Assembly: GCA_016870855.1 (NCBI GenBank)
Contig: VGAF01000016.1
Coordinates: forward strand, 1 to 17,553
Source of the DNA: Actinomycetota bacterium
Lineage (GTDB): Bacteria > Actinomycetota > Actinomycetes > Nanopelagicales > Nanopelagicaceae
Direction: 5' to 3'
DNA length: 17,553 nt
Numbering within the stretch: the stretch's first letter is position 1; each line of letters starts with the position of its first letter. A program made the translations under genes and the position numbers. This document shows, in pieces, positions 1 to 9,128 of the stretch. Below the pieces are notes generated by a model. It was not told where the DNA came from, ran no database searches, and saw only the letters and a program-made list of their open reading frames with translations.

Positions 1-406
1 ATCGTTCTTCCTCAGACTTAGATGTCTCAGCGCTCTCATACCGGATGTTCTCTAGGAGTACTACTCCCCCAGGTTTTATAGATCCCACCGCGGTCTTGGC
101 CGAATCGCCAATCACATCAGATGCAAACACGACTTCGCGCCCAAGGAGCTCTCTCAAGCGTTCTGCAATTGGAGCAAGAGATAACTCAGGTTTCCGCTCA
201 CCTTTCGGTCTTCCTAAATGAGCGCAGATGACGAGCGATGCGCCCGCATTTAATAGGAAGTTTATTGTTGGCAGCGAAGCTCTTATTCGTCCATCATCGC
301 TAATTATTCGTTTTCCGGTTCCATTATCTTGCAATGGCACGTTGAGATCGCATCGGAGAAAGACCCGCTCTCCTGTGTAAGAAAGCGAATCGAGCGTTTT
401 AACCAC
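1..406 (-). CDS. pgk: Phosphoglycerate kinase, N-terminal part (cut by the window edge)
   Basis: Phosphoglycerate kinase transfers the phosphate of 1,3-bisphosphoglycerate to ADP in cytoplasmic glycolysis. About 135 N-terminal codons are present; the family is usually about 390-400 residues, so the C-terminal nucleotide-binding domain lies beyond the left edge. Visible are the family signature VFLRCDLNVP (residues 15-24, with substrate-binding D20 and N22), a basic residue R40 in the segment DDGRIRAS, and HLGRPKG (63-69, with H63 and R66). The loop before R40 is a few residues longer than usual. The start is taken as GTG at 404-406, because no other start codon fits in frame between it and the gap stop 24 bases upstream. 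The ribosome binding site is weak (AAGAG about 13 bases upstream), so translation may depend on coupling to gap. It follows gap in the standard glycolytic order and is probably co-transcribed with it. Confidence 0.95.
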   Translation of the reverse strand, partial: MVKTLDSLSYTGERVFLRCDLNVPLQDNGTGKRIISDDGRIRASLPTINFLLNAGASLVICAHLGRPKGERKPELSLAPIAERLRELLGREVVFASDVIGDSAKTAVGSIKPGGVVLLENIRYESAETSKSEEER

Positions 407-430
407 TTGGATTCCGTACTCTTGAAAGGT

Positions 431-1432
431 TTAGAGACTCTTGCCGATAAACGACATCAAATCCACTATGCGATTTGAGTAACCCCACTCGTTGTCATAC
501 CAAGAAGCGACTTTGGCTTGATTACCAATCACCTTGGTTATGCCAGCATCAAAAATGCTGGAATGAGGATCGGTCACGATATCGGTAGAGACGATTGGAT
601 CTTCGGTGTAGCGCAAGATTCCCTTAAGTGGGCCCTCAGCTGCTTTCTTCATAGCGGCATTTACTTCCGCAGCGCTGGTCTCTTTGGCAAGTTCAACGGT
701 TAAATCTGTGATTGATCCAGTTGGGACTGGAACGCGTAGCGCGTAGCCATCGAGTTTGCCCTTAAGTTCTGGCAGGACAAGTCCAATAGCTTTAGCAGCG
801 CCCGTGGAGGTTGGGATGATATTTGTGGCTGCTGCGCGAGCTCTGCGGAGATCCTTATGCGGGAAGTCCAAGATGACCTGGTCGTTCGTGTAAGCGTGAA
901 CGGTAGTCATAAATCCGCGGACAATTCCAAAGTTCTCATGGAGAACCTTGGCCATCGGAGCAAGACAATTTGTGGTGCATGAAGCGTTAGAAATGATGTT
1001 GTGCTTAGCTGGATCATAAGCTGAATCATTAACGCCTAAAACTAAAGTTACATCTTCATCAGTAGCTGGAGCAGAAATAACAACTTTCTTAGCGCCACCC
1101 ACAAGATGCTTGCCAGCATCTGAGGCCTTGGTAAAGCGGCCTGTTGATTCAATTACGATTTCGGCGCCGACTGATCCCCATGGGAGCGCTGCTGGGTCTT
1201 TCTCGGCAAATACTCGAATCTTTTTGCCGCCAATTGTTAAGGAATTATCATCGAATGTGACTTCTTGGTTTATTCTGCCGAGAATTGAATCGTACTTAAT
1301 TAAGTGAGCCAGGGTGTCGATACTGGTGAGATCGTTAACTGCAACTATCTCTATTGGAGCGTTAGAGGCGAGCGCGGCGCGGAGAAAATTTCGACCGATT
1401 CGACCAAAACCATTGATACCAACCTTGACCAT
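431..1432 (-). CDS. gap: Type I glyceraldehyde-3-phosphate dehydrogenase
   Basis: This enzyme oxidises glyceraldehyde-3-phosphate to 1,3-bisphosphoglycerate with NAD in glycolysis; its product is the substrate of the next gene, pgk. The 333-residue length is typical. The N-terminal Rossmann fold shows GINGFGRIGR (residues 5-14) and D34 after the second strand, an acidic residue that favours NAD over NADP. The catalytic cysteine is C152 in SNASCTTNC, paired with H179 in TTVHAYTNDQ. The C-terminal WYDNEWGYSNR segment is intact. The ATG start is supported by a good ribosome binding site, AAAGGG at 1440-1445, seven bases upstream. The 90-base gap to whiA holds a possible promoter, so gap-pgk may be transcribed independently of the long upstream operon. 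Confidence 0.98.
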   Translation of the reverse strand: MVKVGINGFGRIGRNFLRAALASNAPIEIVAVNDLTSIDTLAHLIKYDSILGRINQEVTFDDNSLTIGGKKIRVFAEKDPAALPWGSVGAEIVIESTGRFTKASDAGKHLVGGAKKVVISAPATDEDVTLVLGVNDSAYDPAKHNIISNASCTTNCLAPMAKVLHENFGIVRGFMTTVHAYTNDQVILDFPHKDLRRARAAATNIIPTSTGAAKAIGLVLPELKGKLDGYALRVPVPTGSITDLTVELAKETSAAEVNAAMKKAAEGPLKGILRYTEDPIVSTDIVTDPHSSIFDAGITKVIGNQAKVASWYDNEWGYSNRIVDLMSFIGKSL

Positions 1433-1461
1433 GATTACACCCTTTATAAATACTTTGAGAA

Positions 1462-1467
1462 ATTATG
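1462..1467 (-). promoter_or_regulatory. Possible -10 box upstream of gap
   Basis: Read on the minus strand, CATAAT lies 30 bases before the gap start and would give a short leader carrying the AAAGGG ribosome binding site. No good -35 hexamer lies at 16-18 bases; TTGGCC sits 20 bases away. A near-palindrome GACTTTGGCCAAGTC lies just upstream. A gap promoter is expected, because the whiA-gap spacing (90 bases) is much larger than other spacings in the operon, but this exact site is a weak match. Confidence 0.25.
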
Positions 1468-1522
1468 CGCCACGACCTTGTGGACTTGGCCAAAGTCTAT
1501 CAGCGCAGGTTATTAATCCAAA

Positions 1523-2500
1523 TTAGTTAAGTAGATCAGGCGAGAGCCCGGCTTCGGTATCAGGTATACCTAATTCGGAGGCCCGCTTATCCGCCATAGC
1601 CAAAAGTCTCCTAATGCGACCTGCGATTGCATCTTTAGTCATCGGTGGTGAAGCGAGCGAACCAAGTTCTTCCAAACTCGCTTGGCCATGATTGATACGA
1701 AGCTCTCCGGCATCTCGCAAGTGCTTCGGGATATCTTCGCCGAGAATCTCAAGAGCGCGCTGTACTCGCGCTGATGCAGCAACGGCGGCTCTTGCAGAGC
1801 GTCGCAGATTTGCATCGTCAAAATTAGCTAGGCGATTGGCGGTAGCCCTTACTTCTCTTCTCATACGACGTTCTTCCCAAGCAAGAACGCTCTCATGGGC
1901 GCCAAGGCGCGTTAAAAGAACACCGATGGCATCGCCATCACGAATGACAACGCGATCAACGCCACGAACTTCGCGCGCTTTCGCAGTAATTCCGAGACGT
2001 CGCGCTGCGCCAACGAGTGCGAGAGCCGCCTCAGATCCAGGACAAGTGATCTCAAGCGCTGAGGATCTTCCAGGTTCGGTTAGTGAGCCATGAGCGAGAA
2101 ATGCTCCGCGCCAAGCAGCTTCAGCATCACAGACTCCAGCAGAGACAACTTGTGGCGGAAGTCCTCTAACCGGACGACCATTTGAATCAACAAGGCCAGT
2201 TTGGCGTGCCAGAGCATCGCCATCGCGCAAGACTCGAACTAGGTAACGACTTCCTTTTCGTAGACCGCCGGCGCTTATTACAGCAAGATCAGATTCATGC
2301 CCGTAAATATCAGCAATATCTTTACGGACTCTTCGCGCTCCTTGGGCAGTATCGAGTTCAATCTCAACCATAATTTTTCCAGAGGTAATGTGTAGCCCGC
2401 CTGCAAATCGAAGGATTGAGGAGACTTCGGCCTTTCGGCAACAAGGCTTCGAAATTGAGAGTCGACTTAACTCGTCTTTGACTGATGAGGTCATTGCCAT
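1523..2500 (-). CDS. whiA: DNA-binding regulator WhiA
   Basis: WhiA is a transcription factor with a LAGLIDADG homing-endonuclease-like domain fused to a C-terminal helix-turn-helix. In Streptomyces it controls the switch to sporulation septation together with WhiB; in other Gram-positive bacteria it affects division and chromosome segregation. The 325-residue length is normal. The N-terminal segment with the CCRKAE motif (20-25) and SSILRFAGGLHI, the conserved LAWEERRMRREVRATANRL stretch (206-224) followed by NFDDANLRR, and the C-terminal helix-turn-helix around residues 275-305 (SLEELGSLASPPMTKDAIAGR) are all present. It starts five bases after the yvcK stop. M1 and M3 are both possible starts; neither has a strong ribosome binding site, consistent with translational coupling. 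The organism need not sporulate: the gene is widely kept in non-sporulating actinobacteria. Confidence 0.96.
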   Translation of the reverse strand: MAMTSSVKDELSRLSISKPCCRKAEVSSILRFAGGLHITSGKIMVEIELDTAQGARRVRKDIADIYGHESDLAVISAGGLRKGSRYLVRVLRDGDALARQTGLVDSNGRPVRGLPPQVVSAGVCDAEAAWRGAFLAHGSLTEPGRSSALEITCPGSEAALALVGAARRLGITAKAREVRGVDRVVIRDGDAIGVLLTRLGAHESVLAWEERRMRREVRATANRLANFDDANLRRSARAAVAASARVQRALEILGEDIPKHLRDAGELRINHGQASLEELGSLASPPMTKDAIAGRIRRLLAMADKRASELGIPDTEAGLSPDLLN

Positions 2501-2505
2501 GAGCG

Positions 2506-3456
2506 TTATCTAAGCATCTCCCCCGCAAAAATGTTGCGGAATACTGAAACTAATTTTTCAGAATCGTGATGATTACTACCTGGGGCGGTCGCGAGATCGG
2601 CCACAATCAACTGGCCTCCCATATCTTTGACAATTGCACCCAAAGCGCTACTCGATTCTTGGTTGGTCATTATCGACTGATCTGCTATTGCAAAATCACA
2701 TCCGAGCGATGGAGCAAACCTATTGAGCAACCTAAGGTGCTCGGCCGCTGAACTCCCTGCAAATTCATCTCCAACCGCGCTAGGGTTTGCATCAAGATTT
2801 AAGACGATAATTTTCTTTGCTTTCGAATTTGAAATTGCAGCGAGTTGTTCCTTCAGAAGTAGATGAGGCAGAACACTTGAGAACCATGATCCCGGCCCGA
2901 AAGTGAGCCAATCTGCGCTCGCGATAGAAGCCGCACCCTGTGTAGTTGCAGGCGCATCAGGTGGAATAAGCGTGAGATTCTCTAGCGTGCCTTTTCCAAG
3001 CGCTACCTCTTTCTGTCCCCGAATGACTTGTGTTCCTTGCCAATTCTTGAAAGTTCCTTCGATATCTAGTGGCGTTAACGACATAGGCAGAACTCGTCCC
3101 AATACTTTTAACAACGCTCCAACTCGATCTAGACCTTGGATCGGATCACCATCTCTATCCCAAAGCGCCGCTAGAAGTAAGTTTCCGATGGCATGGCCAT
3201 TTAATTCGCCCTCTGAAGTGAAGCGGTATTGCATCAAGTCAGCCCAATTACGCCCCCATTCATCATCGGCGCATAAGGCAGCGAGCGCCATTCGCAAATC
3301 TCCTGGTGGGAGCGAGTTGAATTCATCTCGTAGCCTGCCACTTGACCCACCATTATCAGCAACCGTAACGATTGCTGTTATCTCCGGAGTTAGCTGGCGT
3401 AGCGCTTTCAACATAGCGGCGAGACCATGCCCGCCACCAAAAGAAACTACCTTCAA
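2506..3456 (-). CDS. yvcK: YvcK/CofD-family protein (gluconeogenesis factor)
   Basis: YvcK proteins share the fold of the phospholactate transferase CofD and bind UDP-sugars. In Bacillus and mycobacteria they are needed for growth on gluconeogenic carbon sources and for normal cell wall and shape; no enzymatic reaction is firmly established. The 316-residue product shows the family marks GGGHGLAAML (7-16), TVADNGGSSGRLR (31-43), PPGDLR (50-55) and, later, FGPGSWFSSVLPHLL. The start is TTG at 3454-3456, which overlaps the rapZ stop as TTGA. It is supported by GGGAGAG at 3461-3467, four to six bases upstream, and by the family's usual short N-terminus. The rapZ-yvcK-whiA order is one of the best conserved neighbourhoods in Gram-positive bacteria. 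Confidence 0.95.
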   Translation of the reverse strand: MKVVSFGGGHGLAAMLKALRQLTPEITAIVTVADNGGSSGRLRDEFNSLPPGDLRMALAALCADDEWGRNWADLMQYRFTSEGELNGHAIGNLLLAALWDRDGDPIQGLDRVGALLKVLGRVLPMSLTPLDIEGTFKNWQGTQVIRGQKEVALGKGTLENLTLIPPDAPATTQGAASIASADWLTFGPGSWFSSVLPHLLLKEQLAAISNSKAKKIIVLNLDANPSAVGDEFAGSSAAEHLRLLNRFAPSLGCDFAIADQSIMTNQESSSALGAIVKDMGGQLIVADLATAPGSNHHDSEKLVSVFRNIFAGEMLR

Positions 3457-4325
3457 CGCTCTCTCCCGAGATCACGATGAATGGCGTGAGCGGAAACTGA
3501 TGCATCTTTGGAGATCTCAAGTCCATTTAAGCGTTTGGCGAGCTCCTCAGCAACCGCAACGCTTCGGTGCTTGCCACCGGTACAGCCAATGGCTAAAGTC
3601 AAAAACTTCTTTCCCTCATTTAGATAACCGCGGGCAATGCTGTCAAAGAGCGCTACATAACGATCGAGAAACTCCGGTACAGCACTTGCATTAAGAACTG
3701 CATCGCTTACCTCTTTATCTAGCCCACTCTTTGGTCTTAACTCTGGTTGCCAATGTGGATTTGGGATGAATCGGCAATCCATAACTAGATCAGCATCCGC
3801 CGGAATTCCAAACTTATAGCCAAATGAGAGAACATTGACCTTTAGGGCAGCGAGTGAACCGCTCTGAAAGAGTTCTTTAATTTTCCGTTCTAACTGGTGG
3901 ATGTTGAGTTGGGATGTATCTACAACTAGGTCCGCGCCAGCTCGCAACTCACGTAACTTTTCACGCTCACGCTCGATACCATCTACAATCCGGTCATTAC
4001 CTTGTAGGGGATGTGGTCTTCTAGAAGATTCGAAGCGAGTGATTAAAACTTCATCCGAAGCATCCACAAAAATTATTTTTCGCGAGACGCCCTTTTCAAC
4101 GAGTTCCGCAAGCGCTCGGTTTAAATCATCAAAGAACTGGCGACCGCGGACATCAATCACAACCCCAATTGAGTCAGAGGTCCGCTCGGTCATCTCGAGC
4201 ACGGCGGTAAGTAGGGATGGAGGGAGGTTATCTATTACATACCATCCGGAATCTTCCATTGAGTGGGCGACGGTCGAGCGCCCAGCGCCACTCATTCCAG
4301 TGATGACGACTACTTCGCGTGCCAT
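3453..4325 (-). CDS. rapZ: RapZ-family nucleotide-binding protein (RNase adapter homologue)
   Basis: RapZ in E. coli guides RNase E to the small RNA GlmZ and so tunes glucosamine-6-phosphate synthesis for the cell wall. The actinobacterial homologues share the fold, but their targets are not well defined. The 290-residue product has an N-terminal P-loop, GMSGAGRST (10-18), in which arginine replaces the usual Walker A lysine; as I recall, mycobacterial homologues carry the same substitution. The family segments VIDNLPPSLL (30-39), ESSRRPHPLQG and FGYKFGIPADADLVMDCRF (about 165-185) follow. The C-terminal domain carries IGCTGGKHRSVAVAEEL, the most conserved RapZ motif, and the protein ends in HRDLGRER as in mycobacteria. 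The gene lies 21 bases after uvrC and overlaps yvcK by four bases. Confidence 0.95.
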   Translation of the reverse strand: MAREVVVITGMSGAGRSTVAHSMEDSGWYVIDNLPPSLLTAVLEMTERTSDSIGVVIDVRGRQFFDDLNRALAELVEKGVSRKIIFVDASDEVLITRFESSRRPHPLQGNDRIVDGIEREREKLRELRAGADLVVDTSQLNIHQLERKIKELFQSGSLAALKVNVLSFGYKFGIPADADLVMDCRFIPNPHWQPELRPKSGLDKEVSDAVLNASAVPEFLDRYVALFDSIARGYLNEGKKFLTLAIGCTGGKHRSVAVAEELAKRLNGLEISKDASVSAHAIHRDLGRER

Positions 4326-4346
4326 GGCTTCATCATGCTATCCATG

Positions 4347-6263
4347 TCAAGGATGCTCGATGATCTCCCCCGTTTTAGCATCTACTTCGATAGCGCTCTC
4401 CATAGCGCTTAGCTTTTCATGTATGACCATCGCAGTCTTCTCACCAATTCCAGGAACCGCCGCTATCTCGTTGATATCGGCGTTCCTCAGCGCTGCAACG
4501 GATCCGAATCTTTCAATCAGAGCGCCTCGCCGACTCTCACCCAACCCGGGAATTTCATCTAACAGCGATTCGAGCATTAGACGGGAGCGCTTTGAACGGT
4601 GGAAAGTAATCGCAAAGCGATGCGCTTCATCACGGATGCGTTGTACCAAGTACAGCGCCTCGCTATTTCTTGGCAGTATTACCGGATAGGCGCGATCGGG
4701 AAACCAAATTTCCTCTAATCTCTTCGCAAGCCCAACGAGTGCTACATCGGTTATCCCAAGTTCAGCTAGAGCGCGCGCTGCGGCATTTACCTGGCCACGA
4801 CCACCATCGACAATGACAAGCTGGGGTGGGTAAGCAAATCTAGGCTTTCTCGCACCAAGTGAATCTAACTCCTCTAGATCAAGTTCTTTCTCCTCCAAGT
4901 AGCGCTTGAAGCGTCTAGTTATCACATGATGCATGGCGCGCGTATCATCAAATTTCTCTCGATCATCGATTCCAAAGCGACGATAATCGCTCTTCTTGGG
5001 TTGACCATCTTCAAAGACAACCATGGAAGCAACTACTGAAGTGCCTTGGATATTTGAGATGTCAAAACACTCTATCCGAAGAGGAAGTTCATCTAGTTCT
5101 AAGGCCGAGGCCAAATCCTCAAGGGTGCGCCCAGAAACTCCCGCATCATTGGCGCGCTTACTCAAGAATTGAACTAAGGCGTGGTGCGCATTTCGTTTCA
5201 CTGTTTCAAGGATTTCTAGTTTCTCGCCTCTCTGTGGCAAGTGAATGCTTGTCTTGCTCTTAGCGCGCTGTGAGAGAAGTTCGGCCAATGAATCGCTATC
5301 TGCAACTTCAACATTTACATAGATTTCTCGTGGAAGTTCAAACTCTCTATAGATGAGTTCTAGAGTTGCTTCGATAAGCGCATCCTCTTCAGGCAGATTC
5401 GCCCTATCCATAATCCAAGATCTTGATCCGACAATCCTTCCGTTTCTCACTCTGAAAATTGAGGCTGCCGAGTGAGTGATATCGTCATGAAGCGCTACAA
5501 AGTCTGCAGATATTGAATCTGAGATAGCTGCATCCGTTGACTCACTAGCCAACTCGAGCGCTTTCAATCGATCCCTTATCTTTGCAGCTCGCTCGAACTG
5601 TTCCGCCTCAGCTGCTCGCTCCATTTCTTCCTTTAGCCGGGACTCCAGATCAGTTGCGCCATGCTCCATAAAGTCACTTAACTTTGAAATCAGGTCGCGA
5701 TGTTCTGCGGAAGTTACTCGCCCAACACAGGGCGCGGCACACTTACCGATATCACCAAGTAAGCACTGGCGTTTACTTCTTACAGCCTGATCGAAATTGC
5801 TCTTCGAACATGATCGGATAGGAAACAGCTCGAGAATTAGATCAAAGGTAGTCCGCAGCGCCCAGGCATGCGCGTAAGGACCGAAATACTTAAGACCCTT
5901 CTGTTTCGCTCGCCGAGTTATAAAGATTCGTGGAAACTCTTCACTCACCGATAGGGCTAGAAATGGATAGGACTTGTCGTCGCGAAATTGCACGTTGAAG
6001 TCTGGGCTTTCCTCTTTTATCCAGGTGAACTCAAGTTGCAGCGCTTCTACTTCTGAATCGACTACGGTCCAGTCCACCCGGCTAGCGGCGTGCACCATGC
6101 GATTTGTCTTCTCCGGCAAGTTTTTCTGGAAGTAGGAGTTAAGCCGATTCTTTAGGTTCCGCGCTTTACCAACATAGATGACGCGATCTTGCGCATCGAA
6201 GAAGCGATAAACGCCGGGTTCATCTGGAACACCGGTTGGTCTATAACTAACTGGATCTGTCAT
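4347..6263 (-). CDS. uvrC: Excinuclease ABC subunit C
   Basis: UvrC makes both cuts around a DNA lesion during nucleotide excision repair, after UvrA and UvrB have located it. The 638-residue protein has every expected part. It starts with the GIY-YIG nuclease for the 3' cut (GVY at 17-19, YVG at 30-32, R40). Four cysteines, C152, C167, C175 and C179, match the spacing of the iron-sulphur ligands of E. coli UvrC. The UVR motif that binds UvrB spans about 205-235. The RNase H-like nuclease for the 5' cut has D401 in FDISN, D486 in IVDGG and H548 in RDEAHRF. A double helix-hairpin-helix closes the protein (about 568-618). It lies 15 bases after uvrA, in the transcript that also carries uvrB. 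Confidence 0.98.
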   Translation of the reverse strand: MTDPVSYRPTGVPDEPGVYRFFDAQDRVIYVGKARNLKNRLNSYFQKNLPEKTNRMVHAASRVDWTVVDSEVEALQLEFTWIKEESPDFNVQFRDDKSYPFLALSVSEEFPRIFITRRAKQKGLKYFGPYAHAWALRTTFDLILELFPIRSCSKSNFDQAVRSKRQCLLGDIGKCAAPCVGRVTSAEHRDLISKLSDFMEHGATDLESRLKEEMERAAEAEQFERAAKIRDRLKALELASESTDAAISDSISADFVALHDDITHSAASIFRVRNGRIVGSRSWIMDRANLPEEDALIEATLELIYREFELPREIYVNVEVADSDSLAELLSQRAKSKTSIHLPQRGEKLEILETVKRNAHHALVQFLSKRANDAGVSGRTLEDLASALELDELPLRIECFDISNIQGTSVVASMVVFEDGQPKKSDYRRFGIDDREKFDDTRAMHHVITRRFKRYLEEKELDLEELDSLGARKPRFAYPPQLVIVDGGRGQVNAAARALAELGITDVALVGLAKRLEEIWFPDRAYPVILPRNSEALYLVQRIRDEAHRFAITFHRSKRSRLMLESLLDEIPGLGESRRGALIERFGSVAALRNADINEIAAVPGIGEKTAMVIHEKLSAMESAIEVDAKTGEIIEHP

Positions 6264-6278
6264 CTCTCGAACCGCTAG

Positions 6279-9128
6279 TTATTTGGCTTTGAGTTTGAGC
6301 GCTTCGCTCAAGAAGCGTCCGGTATAACTTGCCTTGTTCTTGGCAACTTCTTCTGGGGTGCCGGAAGCCACAACCGTTCCGCCTCCAGAGCCTCCTTCTG
6401 GGCCAAGATCAATAACCCAATCAGCGGATTTGATCACATCAAGATTATGTTCAATCACCACAACAGTATTTCCAGTCTCAACAAGGCGCCGAAGAACTCC
6501 AAGTAACTTTCGAACATCCTCAAAGTGGAGTCCGGTAGTTGGTTCATCTAATACATAAATGGTGCGACCAGTAGAACGTCGTTGCAACTCAGTGGCCAGT
6601 TTGACTCGTTGCGCCTCTCCTCCAGAGAAAGTTGGAGCTGATTGCCCTAATCTGACATATCCCAAACCAACATCGCACAAAGTCTTGAGGTAGCGGTGTA
6701 TGGCAGGAATTGATTCGAAGAATTCACTTGCTTTCTCAATTGGCATATCTAGGACTTCAGCGATTGTCTTGCCTTTGTAATGTACCTCTAAGGTTTCTCG
6801 GTTATACCGGGCGCCATGACATACCTCGCAAGGAACATATACATCAGGTAAGAAGTTCATCTCAATAGTGATGGTTCCATCGCCGGCGCAGTTCTCGCAT
6901 CGACCACCTTTTACGTTAAACGAGAATCGTCCCTGTTGGTAGCCACGCACCTTCGCCTCGCTGGTCTCGGCAAAGAGTGCACGGATTTTGTCGAAGACTC
7001 CGGTGTATGTAGCCGGATTAGATCGTGGCGTTCGGCCAATTGGAGATTGATCAACATGAACGACTTTGTCTAGATGATCGATTCCAGTAACGGTTCGATG
7101 GCGCCCCGGTACAACCCGCGCACCGTTTAGCTTGTTTGCAAGGACCGAATACAGGATGTCATTCACTAGCGTCGACTTACCAGAGCCACTTACACCCGTT
7201 ACTGCAACAAAAAGTCCGAGTGGAAAAGTTACATCAATTGATTTTAAGTTGTTTTCTTTTGCCTCTTTTACAACCAGCGAACGCTTTGAATCGACTTTAC
7301 GACGTGATTTTGGAATCGCAATCGAACTTCTTCCCGATATGTAGGCGCCAGTAATCGATTTCTTCGATTCGACCAAGCTGGCTAAATCCCCGGATACGAC
7401 AATCTCGCCCCCATGCTCGCCGGCGCCAGGACCGATATCAACGATCCAATCAGCAGTTCGTATTGTCTCCTCATCATGCTCAACCACAATCAAGGTATTT
7501 CCGAGATCTCTTAGATGTGTCAAAGTATCGATTAGGCGACGGTTATCTCGTTGATGTAATCCAATACTTGGTTCATCTAGAACATAGAGAACTCCAACTA
7601 GACCTGAACCAATCTGGGTAGCAAGACGTATTCGTTGCGCTTCGCCACCGGAGAGAGAGGCAGCAGCGCGGGCCAAAGTTAGGTACTCAAGACCTACATC
7701 AAGTAAGAAGCCGAGTCGTGCGTTAACTTCTTTCATCACGCGTTCGGCGATCTTTGCCTCTCGCGCGCCCAGCTTTATCTCTTTTAAGAATCGTGCGCAC
7801 TCATCGATTGAAAGTTCGCAGATTTCAGCGATGTTTTTCCCTCCGACTGTTACAGCTAGGACTTCTGGTTTCAATCGCGAACCATTACAAACTGCGCAAG
7901 GCGTCTCACGCATATATGCCTCGTATTTCTCGCGGCTATAGTCACTCTCGGTTTCGCCATGTCTCCGTTCAATAAATGGAATGACGCCCTCAAATCCAGT
8001 CGAGTAACTTCGAACCCGTCCATATCGATTCTTATATTTGACGTGTACTTCATACTCGTAGCCATTTAATATCGAAGCCCTAGCCTTCTCCGAGAGCTTG
8101 CGCCATGGAGTATCCATCGAGAACTTCACATCTTTGGCAAGTGCTTCCAAGAGATTATTGAAGTACTCAGAGGTCTGACCGCCCGCCCACGGAGCGATTG
8201 CGCCCTCATTGATTGAAATAGAGTCATCTGGAATTACCAACTCTTCATCTACCTCTAACTTAGAGCCGATTCCCGTGCACTCCGGGCAAGCCCCGAAGGG
8301 AGAATTAAAGGAGAATGAACGTGGTTCCATCTCTTGGAAGGAGAGACCGCAATCATGGCAAGCTAACAATTCGCTATATGTTCGCTCACGTTCTTCTTTA
8401 GCTTTTGCATCGACAAATTCGAGCGTTACCAGACCATTAGCTAGCCGAAGCGCTGTTTCAATCGAATCCGTCAATCGCTGCTTTGAATCTGGTTTTGCAG
8501 TCAATCGGTCAATCACAACTTCGATTGTGTGTTTCTCTTGCTTCTTTAATTTCGGCGGTTCGCTTAGTTGGACAGTGACGCCATCGACTCTCGCCCTTGA
8601 ATATCCTTGTGCTAACAAATCCTTAAATAGATCGGCAAACTCTCCCTTACGGGAGCGAATCATGGGAGCAAGTACTTGGAATCTAGTCTCAGCAGGAAGA
8701 CTAAGAATTTGATCGACAATGTTCTGGGGGGTCTGCTTTGCGATTGGTTTCCCGCATTTAGGACAGTGCGGTTTTCCCGCTCGTGAGAAAAGTAACCGGA
8801 GATAGTCATAGACCTCAGTAATAGTTCCTACAGTTGAACGCGGGTTTCGATTTGTTGATTTCTGATCGATAGAGACTGCAGGAGATAGACCCTCGATAAA
8901 GTCGACATCAGGCTTATCCATCTGGCCCAAGAATTGTCGGGCATAAGCTGAGAGTGATTCGACATAACGTCGCTGACCCTCGGCGAATATCGTGTCGAAG
9001 GCAAGTGATGATTTTCCTGATCCAGATAGCCCAGTAAAGACAATCAAAGAGTTACGAGGCAGATCTAGGGATACATTCTTGAGGTTATGTTCGCGAGCAC
9101 CCCTAACGACTAATCGTTCAGCGCTCAT
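6279..9128 (-). CDS. uvrA: Excinuclease ABC subunit A
   Basis: UvrA is the ATP-dependent damage sensor of nucleotide excision repair; as a dimer it loads UvrB on lesions. The 949-residue product is full length with two ABC-type ATPase modules. Module I has Walker A GLSGSGKSS (33-41), signature LSGGEAQRI (492-500) and Walker B YVLDEPSIGL (515-524). Module II has Walker A GVSGSGKST (645-653), signature FSGGEAQRVK (834-843) and Walker B VLDEPTTGLH (859-868). Zinc-binding cysteines are seen at C257, C260, C281 and C284 and at C744, C747, C767 and C770; a further pair, C122/C125, lies in CPKCGK and another in CAVC (411-414). The ATG overlaps the uvrB stop as ATGA and has the ribosome binding site AAGGTGG (9135-9141) inside the end of uvrB. 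Confidence 0.99.
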   Translation of the reverse strand: MSAERLVVRGAREHNLKNVSLDLPRNSLIVFTGLSGSGKSSLAFDTIFAEGQRRYVESLSAYARQFLGQMDKPDVDFIEGLSPAVSIDQKSTNRNPRSTVGTITEVYDYLRLLFSRAGKPHCPKCGKPIAKQTPQNIVDQILSLPAETRFQVLAPMIRSRKGEFADLFKDLLAQGYSRARVDGVTVQLSEPPKLKKQEKHTIEVVIDRLTAKPDSKQRLTDSIETALRLANGLVTLEFVDAKAKEERERTYSELLACHDCGLSFQEMEPRSFSFNSPFGACPECTGIGSKLEVDEELVIPDDSISINEGAIAPWAGGQTSEYFNNLLEALAKDVKFSMDTPWRKLSEKARASILNGYEYEVHVKYKNRYGRVRSYSTGFEGVIPFIERRHGETESDYSREKYEAYMRETPCAVCNGSRLKPEVLAVTVGGKNIAEICELSIDECARFLKEIKLGAREAKIAERVMKEVNARLGFLLDVGLEYLTLARAAASLSGGEAQRIRLATQIGSGLVGVLYVLDEPSIGLHQRDNRRLIDTLTHLRDLGNTLIVVEHDEETIRTADWIVDIGPGAGEHGGEIVVSGDLASLVESKKSITGAYISGRSSIAIPKSRRKVDSKRSLVVKEAKENNLKSIDVTFPLGLFVAVTGVSGSGKSTLVNDILYSVLANKLNGARVVPGRHRTVTGIDHLDKVVHVDQSPIGRTPRSNPATYTGVFDKIRALFAETSEAKVRGYQQGRFSFNVKGGRCENCAGDGTITIEMNFLPDVYVPCEVCHGARYNRETLEVHYKGKTIAEVLDMPIEKASEFFESIPAIHRYLKTLCDVGLGYVRLGQSAPTFSGGEAQRVKLATELQRRSTGRTIYVLDEPTTGLHFEDVRKLLGVLRRLVETGNTVVVIEHNLDVIKSADWVIDLGPEGGSGGGTVVASGTPEEVAKNKASYTGRFLSEALKLKAK

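Noticed and set aside
1474..1498. Near-palindrome GACTTTGGCCAAGTC upstream of gap, considered as a glycolytic repressor operator
   Set aside because: The symmetry needs a bulge, only one copy is present, and no cognate regulator lies nearby.
2903..3694. Plus-strand open frame of 263 codons opposite yvcK and rapZ
   Set aside because: It lies entirely antisense to two well-conserved genes, has no recognisable domain and is of low complexity; it is a by-product of codon use on the other strand.
3901..4689. Plus-strand open frame of 262 codons opposite rapZ and uvrC
   Set aside because: It is Ser/Arg-rich, matches no family, and both genes on the opposite strand are intact; it is a shadow frame.
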